Shown here piece after piece: positions 45,701 through 57,480 of a DNA stretch of 64,000 nucleotides. Origin of the DNA: Phaseolus vulgaris. Lineage: Eukaryota; Streptophyta; Magnoliopsida; Fabales; Fabaceae. Each line of letters starts with the position of its first letter. The stretch's first letter is position 1. Location of the stretch: assembly GCF_000499845.2 (NCBI RefSeq), contig NC_023756.2:34984773-35048772 (forward strand), given 5' to 3'. Both the position numbers and the translations under genes were made by a program. Below the pieces are notes generated by a model. The model was not told the origin of the DNA. It saw only the letters and a program-made list of their open reading frames with translations, and searched no databases.

Positions 45701-47753
45701 TTCAGGTAAAAAAATGCAAATAAAAATGGATTTTTTTTAAATATATGTACATATTTATTCAATTCACTAATAAAATATTAAACGTTCCAAATATACAAAT
45801 TATACGTGTATTTATTGATTTTTTTCACTCAACTCAGTACATTGTTCAAGTCTTAGTGCATAAAAATGTGTTTCTACTATTTTGAAATCCTATTCCAACT
45901 AAGTATATTCCGATCTTTGAAATTTGTCTTAAGTATTTTTAAAATTTTTCTTATTGTATGATTATTTAACACTCAATATATTTAAATGTATATATATATA
46001 TATATTAATTTACTATTAAAATGTTCAGGTAAACATATTGAATATATATTAATTAATATTTATTGAATTTCTAATGACTTATGTAAACAACTCAATGTAT
46101 TTATGACTAATAAACATTTAAAATATTTTATTATAAGGATCATACAATAATTTATCTTATTGAACATTTAGTTTCTATACACATGACTAACAAACGTTTA
46201 ATGCATAAAAAATTATGATTATATTTATCTACAAATCAAATTCTAACAAATACAATGGGATTTTAAAATTTGTATTTTGTATTTATTTACTTTTCTCTTA
46301 GGGTATGATTTGTTAATGTTCCAAGCCAAAAAAAATTGTACTTGAATTCAATTTCTTAAATAAATATTTGCTAAACATATAAAATGTTTGAAATCTTGAA
46401 TAAATATTTATCAAGTTTCTTGTAAATTGCACCGGTCATCTTAATGTGTAATATACTAATTTACATTTAGTTCACAAAAAATAATTATGATTATATTAAT
46501 TCCAAATTAAATTACATCTAAACATAAAAATGTGTTTATACCATTTTTGAAACCCTATTCTAACTAACATATTCTCAATTTTGAGATTTATTAGGTAATT
46601 TATAAATATATTTTAAGAAATAATTATTGATTTATTGATTTCACTATTAAAATTTACGTTAGCATATGAATGTTCAAAATGTACATTAAATACTTATTCA
46701 ATTTCTTGTGACTTGTATAGACAACTCAGTATACGTCTAAAACGTATCTATTATCAGGGTAATACAATAATTTATCTTATTAAACCCTTCATATTTATTG
46801 AATTTCTTGTAAAATGCACCAAATAACTCAATGTAGGTATGACTAGCTAACGTTTAGTGCATATAAATTATGTTTATATTTATTTACAAATCAAATTTTG
46901 GCAAATACAATTAGATTATAAAATTTGTATTTAGTATTTATTTATTTTTCTCTTAGTGTATAATTAGTTAATGTTCTAAGCCATCAAAAAACGTGTATTT
47001 GTATTCAATTCCTTAAATAAATCATTGCTAAGCATTTAAAATGTTTGAAATTTCAGTAGGTATTTAATAAATTTTTTGTAAATTGCATATGTCATCTATG
47101 TATAAGAGTAGTTCATAAAAATAATTATGTTTATAATCACTTTCAAATTAAATTTCATCTAAGCATATTACGATATTTGAAATTTATATTAAATATTTGT
47201 TGAATTTCTCTTATTTTATCATTCGGTAACGTTCGTTAATACATGGTTACATATTTATTCAATTTCCTAATAAAATATTGCACAAACGCATTAAGTTCTC
47301 AAAATATACATTACTTATGTATTTATTGATTTTCTAGTAACTTATGCGCACAACTCAATGCATAAACAAATATTTAAAACTTAGGGCATATGTTAATTTC
47401 ACAATTAAAATTATTTGTAAGCATATTGAATGATCAAAATGTACAATAAGTAATTTATTGTGACTTACATATACAATTCAATGTATGTATGACTAATAAA
47501 AGTTTAGAACATAAAACACATAACATTGAAGGGGTCATACAAAAATTGATCTTATTGTATGTTTGGTATTTATTGAGTTTCTTGTAAGATGTACCAAACA
47601 ACTCAACGTGTGTTTGACTAACTAACGATTTATGCATAAAAGTCATGTTTAATTTGATATATTAATCAAATTCTAAAAAATATAATGAGATTTTTGAAAT
47701 TTGTATCTATTATTTCTTATATTTCTCTTTGTCTATGATTAGTTAATGTTCCA
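45701..47753. repeat. AT-rich tandem units, further copies
   Basis: Units with landmarks near 46321 and 46977 and a partial one at 47745. Interrupted at 47754 by the solo LTR. Non-coding. Confidence 0.7.
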
Positions 47754-49112
47754 TGTAACACCCCAACAAACATCTAATTATTACAATACAAGTTCTATTG
47801 GTTCCTATACAAACTGAGTTTTTCAAAAACAGTCCTATTATAAGATTATGGCTTATAGAAATACAAACATTTACAGTATAAGGTTCAAAAAATATCTTAA
47901 AGCCCTCCAGATCCTCCGACACCTGTATGATCATCTGCTCATGTACATAGTACAGTCATCGCAGTTCACAACACAACAAGAAAAACAAGGGTAAGCTAGT
48001 GAAAATAAAATTTTATAATATACACAATTAAATCAAAAGAGAAAACCAAATTACATGGATCAATTTCTCAAATTTTCAATCTTTTTCAAATCCCAACATA
48101 AAACAATCACATAGATCTCACATGGATTTACAGATCCAAGATATTCAACAAACAGTATAACAACTGATGCCTTTTGGAAGACCCTTATTAAGCAAGTCCT
48201 ACCAAAGACTAACACCTGATCCAAAGATTACCAGCGAATCCAAGAGAAAGGATTAGGGTAAGTTCAATACAACCCAAGTCGTGCATCTCATATGTCACGG
48301 TGTGCATGGACTCCCCCATCATCTTCTCACCACCTGATATCTTAGTCTATGTGACTTAGATCATCAATGAAGCTTGAAGATTTCTGTTACCACATAGGCA
48401 TCAATACTTAATACACAAACAAACATCATTTCATACATTATCCCAAATGTATGAATTCAATTCCATACCATTTTCATCATACAATATCATTCAAAACGCG
48501 ATCCACAACATTCAAAATCCTATTTAACATAAAAAACAACACTTAAATACTAAACCATCAAAATCTAATATTTCTACAAGTTTAAACAATATATAAACAA
48601 ACAACATCCTTGCAAGATAAATTGAATATTGGGACCACATCCCTTCCACATTCAGATCTTCTAGCCTAGGGTACTATTAAAAAAATTAAAGTTAGCTTCC
48701 CTTACCTATATTTCTTGCTTTCCAAGCAACCTCTAGAATTTCAACCCCAATGTAAGTTATCCAAACAAAACAAAAATTTAATATATAGTAGAATAAGTTG
48801 AGAGGATTACTCTTCTCAAATGACCCCATCCAGATTGATGACTAAATCCTAAGGAAAAACAGAGAATAAAGGATCTTAAGAGCAAAAATGAACTTACTCT
48901 GTTTGAAAATCTGATCGTGTAGATATGTTCCTTAACTCCTCATCTACAAAGTGGTGCGACCAGATTCTAAAATAGATGAAAATTGGGAGAGGAAATTAAG
49001 AAAAAAGAAACAAAATAGAATTTGGGAGAGATGGAGAGAGAAAGAAATAAGGAAGAAGAAGCGACGTATTGGGGGGCGGTGTTTGTGGCTTTTTTTTTTC
49101 TACGTCGTTACA
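47754..49112 (+). mobile_element. Complete solo LTR, L family, TSD TTCCA/TTCGA
   Basis: It starts TGTAACACCCCAAC and ends CGTCGTTACA, so the terminal TGTAAC is perfectly inverted. The flanks TTCCA (47749-47753) and TTCGA (49113-49117) differ by one base, and joining them restores the repeat unit ('aatgttccaagccat') seen in other copies. The 1359-bp insert has no PBS, PPT or coding sequence, so it is a solo LTR. Plus orientation follows the usual TGTAACACCCC start of such LTRs and is tentative. Confidence 0.88.
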
Positions 49113-50090
49113 TTCGAAGCCATCAATTTTTTTGCTAAGCATATAAAATATTTGAAATCTTTAGGTGTATTTATTAAAATTGCATTTGTCATCTTAGTGT
49201 ATAAGAGACTAATTAACACTTAGTTCACAAAAATAATTGTGCTAATATTAACTTTCAAATTAAATTACATCTAAGCATACTAAAATATTTGAAATTTATA
49301 CAAAGCCTAACTCCAAGAAAAATAATAATATTATTGGTATAATAAGCTTCCATTTAGTCTGTTCTTTGAATTCTTTACGAATAGGTATAGTCGACCTATG
49401 TATCGTTTTTGTTAACATATTCGTTTTGGTCTAGTCCCTCCATATTTTTTTTGTATTCTCTTTCCTTTTTTTATTTATTTTTATTTTTTAATAATAATTT
49501 TTCATGTGATGACAAATGATTGTTGTTACATGAGGTGTCATCCTAACTAAAATGTCGAGTTGCATAATGATGCTTAACATGAAAGCTTTTATATTAAAAA
49601 AAATATTTAAAATTTATATTCAACATTTGTTGAATGTCTCATTATATGATTAGGTAACATTTATTGTATTAAAATATGTACATATTTATTCAATTCATTA
49701 ATAAAATATTCCCAATAGCATATTAAGTTCTTTTAATATATATTACATATGTATTTATTGCCAACTCAACTCAATACATAAATGACTATTTAACGCTTAC
49801 GACATAAAAATGTGTTTATACCATCTTTTAAATCCTATTCCAACTAAGCACATTATGATCTTTGATATTTGTCTTAGATAATTTAAAAATTTATCTTATT
49901 TGAATGATTATCTAATGCTTAGTATATATTAAATATATATATATATATTAACTTTAGTATTAAAATGTTATGTAAGCGTATGAACCTTCAAAATATACAT
50001 TAAATACTTATTCAATTTCTTATGACTTATATAAAAAAAACTTAATATATTTATGATTAATATAAATGTTTAGAACGTTTTCATTACGTA
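49113..50090. repeat. AT-rich units with an unknown ~300-bp insert
   Basis: Unit sequence continues after the solo LTR. At about 49300-49595 it is replaced by unrelated sequence ('gcctaactccaag' to 'gcttttatatt') including 'gtcgacctatgtatcg' and 'gaggtgtcatcctaactaa', after which the unit resumes ('atttaaaatttatattcaac'). No clear terminal repeats. Confidence 0.6.
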
Positions 50091-50942
50091 GTACATTCAT
50101 TGTAGCTTCGAATACAAACAAACACATACAAGGATAAGCTGATGAAATACAAACAAACACATATTATACCATATATGAACGTTTCATATATACCACATAT
50201 GGATCTATTTGCACTCACAATCACTATATTTCATTTCCATTCACAGTACTTTGATTTCATTTCAATCATATTGACTACACATGGGTCCATTTGCAATCAT
50301 AGAACCTCGATTTCCTTTCAATTCCGAGTACTTTGATTTCATCTCCGTCATATTAACTACACATGGATCCATCATCTTCTTGAAGACTCATTAAGTATGC
50401 CCTTATCATAGAATAACATTTGATCCAATACCCAAGATATAGATTCACACACAAATCTAAGAGAAAGGATTACGATAATTTCAATCATCTAATACCGTGA
50501 GACTACAAGCATTCACAGTGTGTATGAACTCCCTCCTCAGTTTCTCATCACCTGGTACCTTAGTTTGTGTGACTTATATCATTAGTGAAGCTGATGATAT
50601 ATTAAACATAGGTTTTTCATACTTAATATACCATCAAACTCCCAAATGTATGATATCAATTTCATACAACTTTTATCATTTACATAAAATTCATATCATT
50701 CAATCACATAACATTCAATAACCTTTCCAATGTTAAAAAACACCACTTAACTACCAAACTATCTAAATCTAATATTTCTACATGTTGACACAACATATAA
50801 ATTTCACCAAATAACATCCATACACGAAAAATTGAAACTTGGAACCACATCACCTCCAAATCCAAATCTTCTAGCCTAGGATACTATTGAAAGTTAAAGT
50901 TAGCTTCCCTTACGTGGATTTCCTTATTCCAATGGAAATTCC
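50091..50942 (+). repeat. L-family LTR remnant, cut by copia-2
   Basis: Matches the L-family LTR from its 'ggataagct' segment to 'ttccttattccaatggaaattcc' and is then cut at the copia-2 LTR. A local duplication of 'tacaaacaaacacata' occurs near 50110-50160. Confidence 0.75.
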
Positions 50943-51389
50943 TATAAGAAATTATGTAAATTAATTTCTATAAAGTGACTCACATGACTTAGAGTTTGGG
51001 TTTTGGACCCGAATATGATTTAATAATAATAATAGAATTAAAGGGTCTGTTGGTTAACATGAGAATAAATATATGATGATACCTAATGAAAAACTGACAT
51101 CTGATGGAGATTGGGAATTAAGGTCAATACGGTTCTGTCTCTGCAAATAATAATTGTCTCACTGTTAACCATCACGAAAGTGTGTGACAAGAACGAAATT
51201 GCTAAGAGATAGATTGGGACAAAAGAGATAAAGTAATTGCTCAAATAGGATCACTCATGGATCAAGGTAAGTGCCTATTCCTTCTTGATTGATTGGATGA
51301 AAGTGTGTGAGAATCATAATATGAAAATATCTATATGTGGACATTATTGTATGCGTTCATAATCATGTTTAATCGTGTTTTAACTAACA
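50943..51389 (+). repeat. copia-2 5' LTR
   Basis: 447 bp, complementary in order to the copia-1 LTRs. The initial TG is mutated to TA (TATAAGAAATT); it ends ACTAACA next to the PBS. Many substitutions relative to copia-1. Confidence 0.93.
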
Positions 51390-51391
51390 TG

Positions 51392-51403
51392 TGGTATCAG
51401 AGC
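51392..51403 (+). other. copia-2 primer binding site
   Basis: TGGTATCAGAGC, identical to the copia-1 site. Confidence 0.95.
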
Positions 51404-51639
51404 CTCATTGCTCATTTTTTGTGATTCTCCATTAATGTTTTTCCAAAATCAAAGAGCCTTAATTTTAAAATATCCCCAATTTAAGAATCCTAATTTAAAA
51501 TTAAGGTTTATAGATTAAGGTTTCCATTCCTCTATAACAGATTCCTAATTGTCCTAAACTATAAAAAATATAAGAACCCTAATTTTAAAATTAGGGTTTA
51601 TAGATTAAGGTTTCCATTAACAGAACACTAATATGCACC

Positions 51640-52090
51640 CAACGCCATTAACGACGTTAACACCCTGCACCTCTGAACACATTAGTGGAACTGCAAGCCA
51701 CCGACGCCTTTACCCTAGCGCTGTTTCATCCATCTCCGTCGCTGGTAATGCCTGCAGCGATGGTGTGGTTGGTCGCGCCTGGTTTGACATCAAGGATTAA
51801 GATCGAAACCCAGGCGCGACGGTTCGTGGTTGGAGCGGTGGTTAATGTGCCCTTTGGCGGTGCGATGGCGTCGGCGCCTGGTTCGACGCAATCCATCAGC
51901 ACCGTTGGGCGGCGTGGTGGTTCACGCAGCGGCGTCGAGCGGTGGCGTCGGGGTTGGAGAGGAAGAGCGACACTGTTGCGCAAGCATTCGCGTAATTATC
52001 GACGATGCACGGTGGTCTTTGGTTGACAGCTGCCGCATGATGCGTGGTGGCAGTGGTGGCTGTGATTGGTTTTTTAGGGTTTCATGATAA
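51640..52090 (+). other. GC-rich segment in copia-2 leader
   Basis: About 450 bases with far more G+C than the surrounding leader. Both strands have open frames (113 codons at 51685-52026, 85 codons in two other frames). Copia-1 has only about 100 bases of GC-richer sequence here, sharing the entry phrase CGCCATTAAC. No recognisable protein domain; the translation is Arg/Gly/Ser-rich and looks like a by-product of composition. A captured host fragment or an ancestral leader part are both possible. Confidence 0.55.
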
Positions 52091-52379
52091 AATGAAAGGG
52101 AATTGTATTATAATATAAAATAATGAAACAATGTATGAAAAAAATTCAATTAGTGAACCGTGTACGAGTAATTCTCTGCACCTAACGTCATATTTTTTTT
52201 AAATTTATTTTGTATTTAAATTAAGTTTTAATTAAAGTTTTTAATGAAATTTTATTATGTTATAATGTAATTTAATTTGTATTAAATTAAAGTTTTAATT
52301 AAATTTTATTATGTTATGATGTAATTTAATTTGCATTAAATTAAAGTTTAATTGATTAATTGAAAGTGAGGAATGAAAA

Positions 52380-52850
52380 ATTATTTTTTTCGCTTTATAT
52401 ATTATTTTTAATGATATAATTTTTTGAAATTATTTGTATGATAGATTTGTAATCACCAAAGTGATCAAATCTTTATGTTTTATTTAATTCCAAATTATGG
52501 ATGGATTTTATTTCAATTAATGATATAATTTTTGGAATTATTTGTATGATAGATTTGTAATCACCAAAGTGATCAAATCTTTATGTTTTATTTAATTCCA
52601 AATTATGGATGAATTTTATTTCAATTAATGATATAATTTTTGGAATTATTTGTATGATAGATTTTTAATCACCAAAGTGATCAAATCTTTATGTTTTATT
52701 TAATTCTAAATTATGGATGAATTTTATTTCAATTAATGATATAATTTCTGGAGTTATTTGTATGATAGATTTGTTAATCACCAAAGTGATCAAATCTTTA
52801 AGTTTTATTTAATTTCAAATTACTGATAAATTTTATTTCAATTACTTATA
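52380..52850 (+). repeat. copia-2 leader tandem repeat, four units of 108 bp
   Basis: GATTTGTAATCACCAAAGTG or close variants begin at 52444, 52552, 52660 and 52768, exactly 108 bp apart. Complement of the copia-1 leader repeat, each with the ATCAC/GTGAT inverted pair. Confidence 0.93.
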
Positions 52851-53230
52851 GAATGGATGCTAAATTATTTATATATGGGTAAATGAAAATTCATTATTAT
52901 AAGACATTTTTGGATCACCCAAAGGTTGATTAGGTGTCCTTATAATTAATGGATATAATTGTTGGTAGTGAGTATATGTTATTAGTTTTGCTTGTATATC
53001 CAAAGATAACAAGTGTTTCTAGTTAATGCATATATCTTGCTAAATAAAGTTAATATTATTAGCATCATTATGTTTTGTGTATTAATGAAACTCCCAAAGG
53101 AGAACATTAGTATACATAGAATGTTTTCTAAATCTGTATTGTATGTTTAGTTTATGACTCGAAGTATTAATGGTTAAGCATGTGTGATTGCAATATCTGT
53201 TCATGTAGTCTTACATTCGCAAGAACGTCT
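52851..53230 (+). other. copia-2 leader, distal part
   Basis: AT-rich leader, complementary to 21440-21780 of copia-1 ('ggatcacccaaaggttgat', 'ctcccaaaggagaacatt'). No gene. Confidence 0.75.
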
Positions 53231-53835
53231 GTTCGAGTCTTTAATGGTCTAAATTTTTCTAACTGGAGTGAAAAAGTCCAATTTCACTTAGGTGTATTGG
53301 ATCTTGATATATGGCTTGGGAAAACTCAAACAGACTTAGCCTGATGTTTATGTGAATGAGCATAACAAACAATATTAAGTCCGCTCTTCCCAAAATCAAG
53401 AATGCAACAGAATTCTTGAAGTCTGTGGAAGAGCGCTCCCAAACAGCTGATAAGTTTCTTTTTGAGACATTAATGAGTACATCAACCACCATGAATGCTT
53501 ATTATGTATATTTTGAATCAAACTTAACTGAAGTTCCACATAATTCTTGGTGGATTGATTCTGGATGCACAACTCATGTTTCTAACATGATGCAAGGATT
53601 CCTTTCAACCCGAACCATAAAGCCAAATGAAAAGTTTGTCTTCATGGGGAACAAAGAGAAGGTTCTAGTGGAAACAGTCGGGACTTATCGTTTAATCCTC
53701 AACACTGGATTTTATTTAGACTTGATGGATACTTTTTACGTTCTTAGTATATTTAGGAATTTAGTTTCATTGTCTAAACTTGATGTTGTTGGATACTCTT
53801 TTAAATTTATGAATGGGTGTTTCAGTTTATATTAG
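53231..53835 (+). pseudogene. copia-2 gag remnant joined to protease
   Basis: The first piece reads NGLNFSNWSEKVQFHLGVLD (about 53245-53305), the typical start of a copia gag, and stops at about 53342. An open frame from 53356 reads MSITNNIKSALPKIKNATEF, the gag segment also kept by copia-1. It then goes straight to NAYYVYFESN and the aspartic protease WWIDSGCTTHVSN, so the gag C-terminus with the zinc knuckle is deleted. The protease active site D-S-G is intact, followed by a copia-type region FVFMGNKEKVLVETVGTYRL. It ends at a stop at 53833-53835. The gag deletion differs from that in copia-1. Confidence 0.92.
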
Positions 53836-53844
53836 TATACCTAT

Positions 53845-54279
53845 TTGATTGGATCTGGTACTCTTTATGATGAATTATATAGATTGAACCTTGATAATCT
53901 ATATGTTGAAACTCTTATGACCTCGCATCATAATGTTGGCACTAAATGTAGTTTAGTGAATGAATGTCCTGCTTTCTTGTGGCACAAATGTTTGGGACAT
54001 ATTTCCAAAGAAAGGATGGAGAGATTGGTAAAGAATGAAATACTTCCACGTTTGGATTTTACTGATCTGAGACGTGGTATTTGTGCTCAATACACAATGC
54101 CAGGTACACCACAACAAAATGGTGTTTCAGAAAGGCGTAATCGAACCTTAATAGATATGGTTAGGAGCATGTTAAGTAAGTCAACTGTACCTATTTCATT
54201 GTGGATGTATGCTTTAAAAACTACCATGTATCTGTTGAACAAGGTTCCTAGTAAGGCAGTTGAAAAGACACCTTTTTGA
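53845..54279 (+). pseudogene. copia-2 integrase, core deleted
   Basis: IGSGTLYDELYRLNLDNLY and the first zinc ligands (WHKCLGHISKERMERL) are kept. The sequence then jumps from LPRLDFTD to RRGICAQYTMPGTPQQNGVS, removing the Cys pair and the first two catalytic aspartates present in copia-1; only the GVSERRNRT glutamate remains. It ends KTPF followed by TGA in a TTT TGA context, the same +1 frame break as in copia-1, after which EFELWTGRK-like sequence continues in the next frame. Confidence 0.93.
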
Positions 54280-54753
54280 ATTGTGGACAGGAAGGAAACC
54301 CAGTTTGAGACACCTGCATGTTTGGGGATGTCAGGAAGAAGTCAGAATATACAATCCGCTAGTATTAAGAAGATCTCAAAGAGAAAGAAAGTCTGTTATT
54401 TCGAATGATTATGTTACAAGAGTCAGAAAATGACTTAGGTATTGATAATGATCCAGTTTCATCTTCAGACGCCATCAATGATGATAATTCTGACAAGTGG
54501 TTAGATGCCATAAAAGATGAGCTTATATCAATGGCACAAAATGATGTGTAGGACCTTATAGAATTGCCAGAAGGATGCAAGAGAGTCGGGTGTAAATGGG
54601 TCTTTAAGACTAAACGTGACTCTCATGGCAATATCGAACGTTACAAGGCTCGACTTGTTGCCAAAGGTTTTACTCAGAAGGATGACATTAATTATAAGGA
54701 AACATTTTTACCTGTTTCTAAGAAAGATTCCTTTAGAATTATCATGACATTAG
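54280..54753 (+). pseudogene. copia-2 integrase end and start of reverse transcriptase
   Basis: After the +1 shift the frame gives LWTGRKPSLRHLHVWGCQEE, then a deletion to LRRSQRERKSV. The RT start (from about 54540) has a stop where copia-1 has VWDL, then LPEGCKRVGCKWVFKTKRDS and ARLVAKGFTQKDDINYKETF. It breaks off in FRIIMTLV at 54753 where a solo LTR is inserted, and continues at 55892. Confidence 0.92.
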
Positions 54754-55891
54754 TGTTGAACCAAGTGGTGTTCAAGCTTTGAAGAATCCAAACCCTTTGA
54801 AGGATGTTGAAAGTCTTAGCTGTGCTTGCTGTTGCTGTGATGTTTTAGTTTTGTTCTAGGGTTGTTTGAGTGTTGTAATTCACCCCTTGATTAAATCTAA
54901 AGCATAGGCATTCTCAATCTTTGTGAAAGTAAAATGTTTTCCAAACTAAGTTAAAACAACCGATTGTTTTGTCGAAACAACCGATTGTTTATACTTAGAT
55001 GTTTTGAGAAAAGATTGAAAACTGTTTTTCAAATGGTTGAACTGTTAGAACCAAAACAACCGATTGATTCGAGGAAACAACCAATTGTTTGTTTTGGGAC
55101 CATAATAGAAAAACTGTTTTATCTTTGACTGAGCTTTAAATGATTTAACTGCTTACGCTCCAGTCATTAAAATGCTTTAACCAATCATTAATGCAATGAA
55201 TAAGTTTGTTAAGATTTGATAACAAACAACATCTTTGAATATATTCAGAAAAACAGATTTGAGAAAACAAGTTTTTGAAATAAGATTTTTTCAAAGAGCT
55301 GAGATTGCTTGGAGTTTGTGATTGATCAAAGTGTGTGGAATAGGATTTTGCTTGTATTGATTTCAGACTATCTTCTGTAACAAGTGTAATCCTTGTACTC
55401 TGCTGAAACAAGTTTCGTTTCTGTGTTTGGTGAGATTGGCTGTGTGTTCTTGAGGAGATCAAGATCAGCAATCTTAGTGTTGGTGTGTTGGCCAAGAATA
55501 GTGTGTGTCTTGAGGTGTTCAAGGTCACTTTCTTAGTTGTGGTGTAAGTGATCAAGGTGTGTTTGCTTAGTGGATTTCCTCAGAGGTTTTCTGAGAAGAC
55601 TGGATGTAGCTCTGGATTTGGAGTGAACCAGTATAAACATCTGTGTACAATCTCTCTATCCTTAATCTCTTTAAATTCAGTTTTGTTTGTTGTTTGCTGG
55701 TATAAACAACCGATTGTTTCTGTGAAACAACCGATTGTTTTTCCGGTACTGCAACTTTTGCTTGCTGTTTTGGTAAATTGAATTCTTTATCAATTGCTTT
55801 CTTGAGATAATTTCATTCTTGTTTTAAAAGTTTACGAAAACCCTCTTTAAACAATTCACCCCCCTCTAGTTTAAAGCCATCCATTCTAACA
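54754..55891 (+). mobile_element. S-family (SIRE-like) solo LTR, TSD ATTAG/ATGAG
   Basis: 1138 bp from TGTTGAACCAAG to CATTCTAACA inserted in the copia-2 RT. The flanks ATTAG (54749-54753) and ATGAG (55892-55896) differ at one base, and the uninterrupted site is present in copia-1. It is the sense-strand version of the LTRs at 57481 and 62848. It contains palindrome pairs at 54955-54989 and 55705-55739. Confidence 0.92.
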
Positions 55892-55896
55892 ATGAG

Positions 55897-57167
55897 TAGC
55901 TCATTATGATCTTGAGTTGCATTAGATGGATGTCAAAACTGCCTTTTTGAATGGGGACTTAGAAGAGGATGTTTATATGGACCAACCAGTGCGGTTCATT
56001 GAAGAAGGAAAGGAACACATGGTGTGTAAACTTAAGAAATCAATATACGGGCTTAAATAGGCTTCTAGGCAATGGTATCTTAAGTTCAATGATACTATTG
56101 TGTCCTTTGGATTTAAGGAAAACATCGTTGATCGGTGTATATACTTGAAGGTCAGTGGGAGCAAGTTTATATTCCTGATTTTGTATGCTGATGATATCTT
56201 GCTTGCAACTAATGATCTTGGTCTATTAAGTCAAACTAAGAAGTTTCTTTCTAATAACTTTGAGATGAAAGATATTGGTGAGGCATACTATGTGATAGGA
56301 ATAAAAATATTTCGTGATAGATCACAAGGACTGTTAGGTTTGTCTCAGAAAGCATATATAAATAAAGTTTTAGAGAGATTCAGAATGGATAAATGTTCAA
56401 CATCTCCTGTTCCAATACAGAAAGGAGACAAATTTAGTCTCATGCAATGTCCAAAGAATGATTTGGAACGGAAACAGATGGAGAATATATCTTATACATC
56501 TATTGTTGGGAGTTTAATGTATGCTCAAAGTTGTACATGACCCGATATTAGTTTTGCAGTTGATATGCTTGGAAGATACCAGAGTAATCCAGGATTGGAT
56601 CATTGGAAAGCTGGAATGAAAGTTTTAAGATACTTGCAAGGATTGAAGGATCACATGCTTACCTATAAAAGATCTGATCATCTTGAGGTGATTGGATAAA
56701 CAAATTTAGATTTTGCTGGCTACGTGGATACACAAAAGTCTACATTTGGTTATGTGTATCTTTTAGCCAGGGGAGCGATTTCATGGAAAAGTGCGAAGCA
56801 GACAATCATTGTTGCATCCACCATGGAGGCTGAATTTGTGGCATGCTTTGAGGCCACAGTTCAGGCTAATTGGTTGCGGAATTTTGTTTCAGAACTTGGA
56901 ATTGTTGACAGTATTGCCAAGCCGTTGAGAATTTATTGTGATAACTCTGCATCCATCTTCTTTTCTAAAAACGACAAGTATTCCAAAGGTGCTAAACATA
57001 TGGAATTGAAATACTTTGTCGTTAAAGAAGAAGTTCAGAAACATAGAGTGTCAATAGAACATATTAGCACAAATCTTATGATTGCTGACCCTTTAACAAC
57101 AAGGTTACCGCCCAAAACATTTACTGGTCATGTTGTAAATATGGGCATTATGTCTAGTAGTGAATGA
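55897..57167 (+). pseudogene. copia-2 reverse transcriptase core and RNase H
   Basis: Continues with [22 protein letters not shown], a stop in GLKxASRQWYL (near 56057), then the open frame 56100-56540 with LYADDILLATND, where the catalytic box reads YADD in place of the YVDD of copia-1. It goes on to the RT end SLMYAQSCT, where a TGA replaces the Arg codon of copia-1. More stops follow near 56697. From 56724 to 57167 an RNase H frame has [48 protein letters not shown] and [13 protein letters not shown]. The Gln in VQANW and the Trp in DHWK are intact here, unlike in copia-1. Confidence 0.93.
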
Positions 57168-57475
57168 TGAATGCTGTTATTAATGCTTATTTGACACTCT
57201 AAGCTCATTGATAAATAAAGTTTCTGAAATTTATGTTCTCTACTATATGCATGTAAATTATGTTGTGGAAAACAAATTATGTTGTTATTGATGAAAAATG
57301 ACATTATGTTTGAACCTATTATGGATTTCTCATTATAAAGTCATATTAAGGAGAAAGGATGATATAGTAGTACATGGAAAGAAATGTCTTGATTGAAATG
57401 ACATGTAACCGCCATGACTCTTATTATTTTTGTATCCTTGATTTTGATTAATAATAAAACCAATTTATGTAAGGC
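57168..57475 (+). other. copia-2 3' non-coding region, truncated
   Basis: Complement of 18003-18320 in copia-1 up to 'accaatttatgtaagg'. The remaining 70 bases, purine tract and 3' LTR are gone. Confidence 0.85.
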
Positions 57476-57480
57476 CTTTT

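Larger units (their letters stand above)
50943..57475 (+). mobile_element. Ty1/copia retrotransposon copia-2, 3' end lost
   Basis: Same family as 17490-23586, opposite strand: 5' LTR 50943-51389, PBS 51392-51403, leader with four 108-bp repeats, gag/protease, integrase, RT and RNase H remnants. The match to copia-1 ends at 57475 in the 3' non-coding region, before the purine tract; the 3' LTR is absent and an S-family LTR begins five bases on. It is internally deleted, carries many stops, and is split by a solo LTR at 54754-55891. It is clearly older than copia-1. Confidence 0.95.

Noticed and set aside
51685..52087. GC-rich 113-codon frame as a host gene
   Set aside because: Lies in the untranslated leader of copia-2, open in several frames and both strands, no domain or splice structure recognised; kept only as a composition anomaly.
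55145..55781. 136- and 77-codon frames between copia-2 RT halves
   Set aside because: They are inside the S-family solo LTR; LTRs of this family have no conserved frame there.
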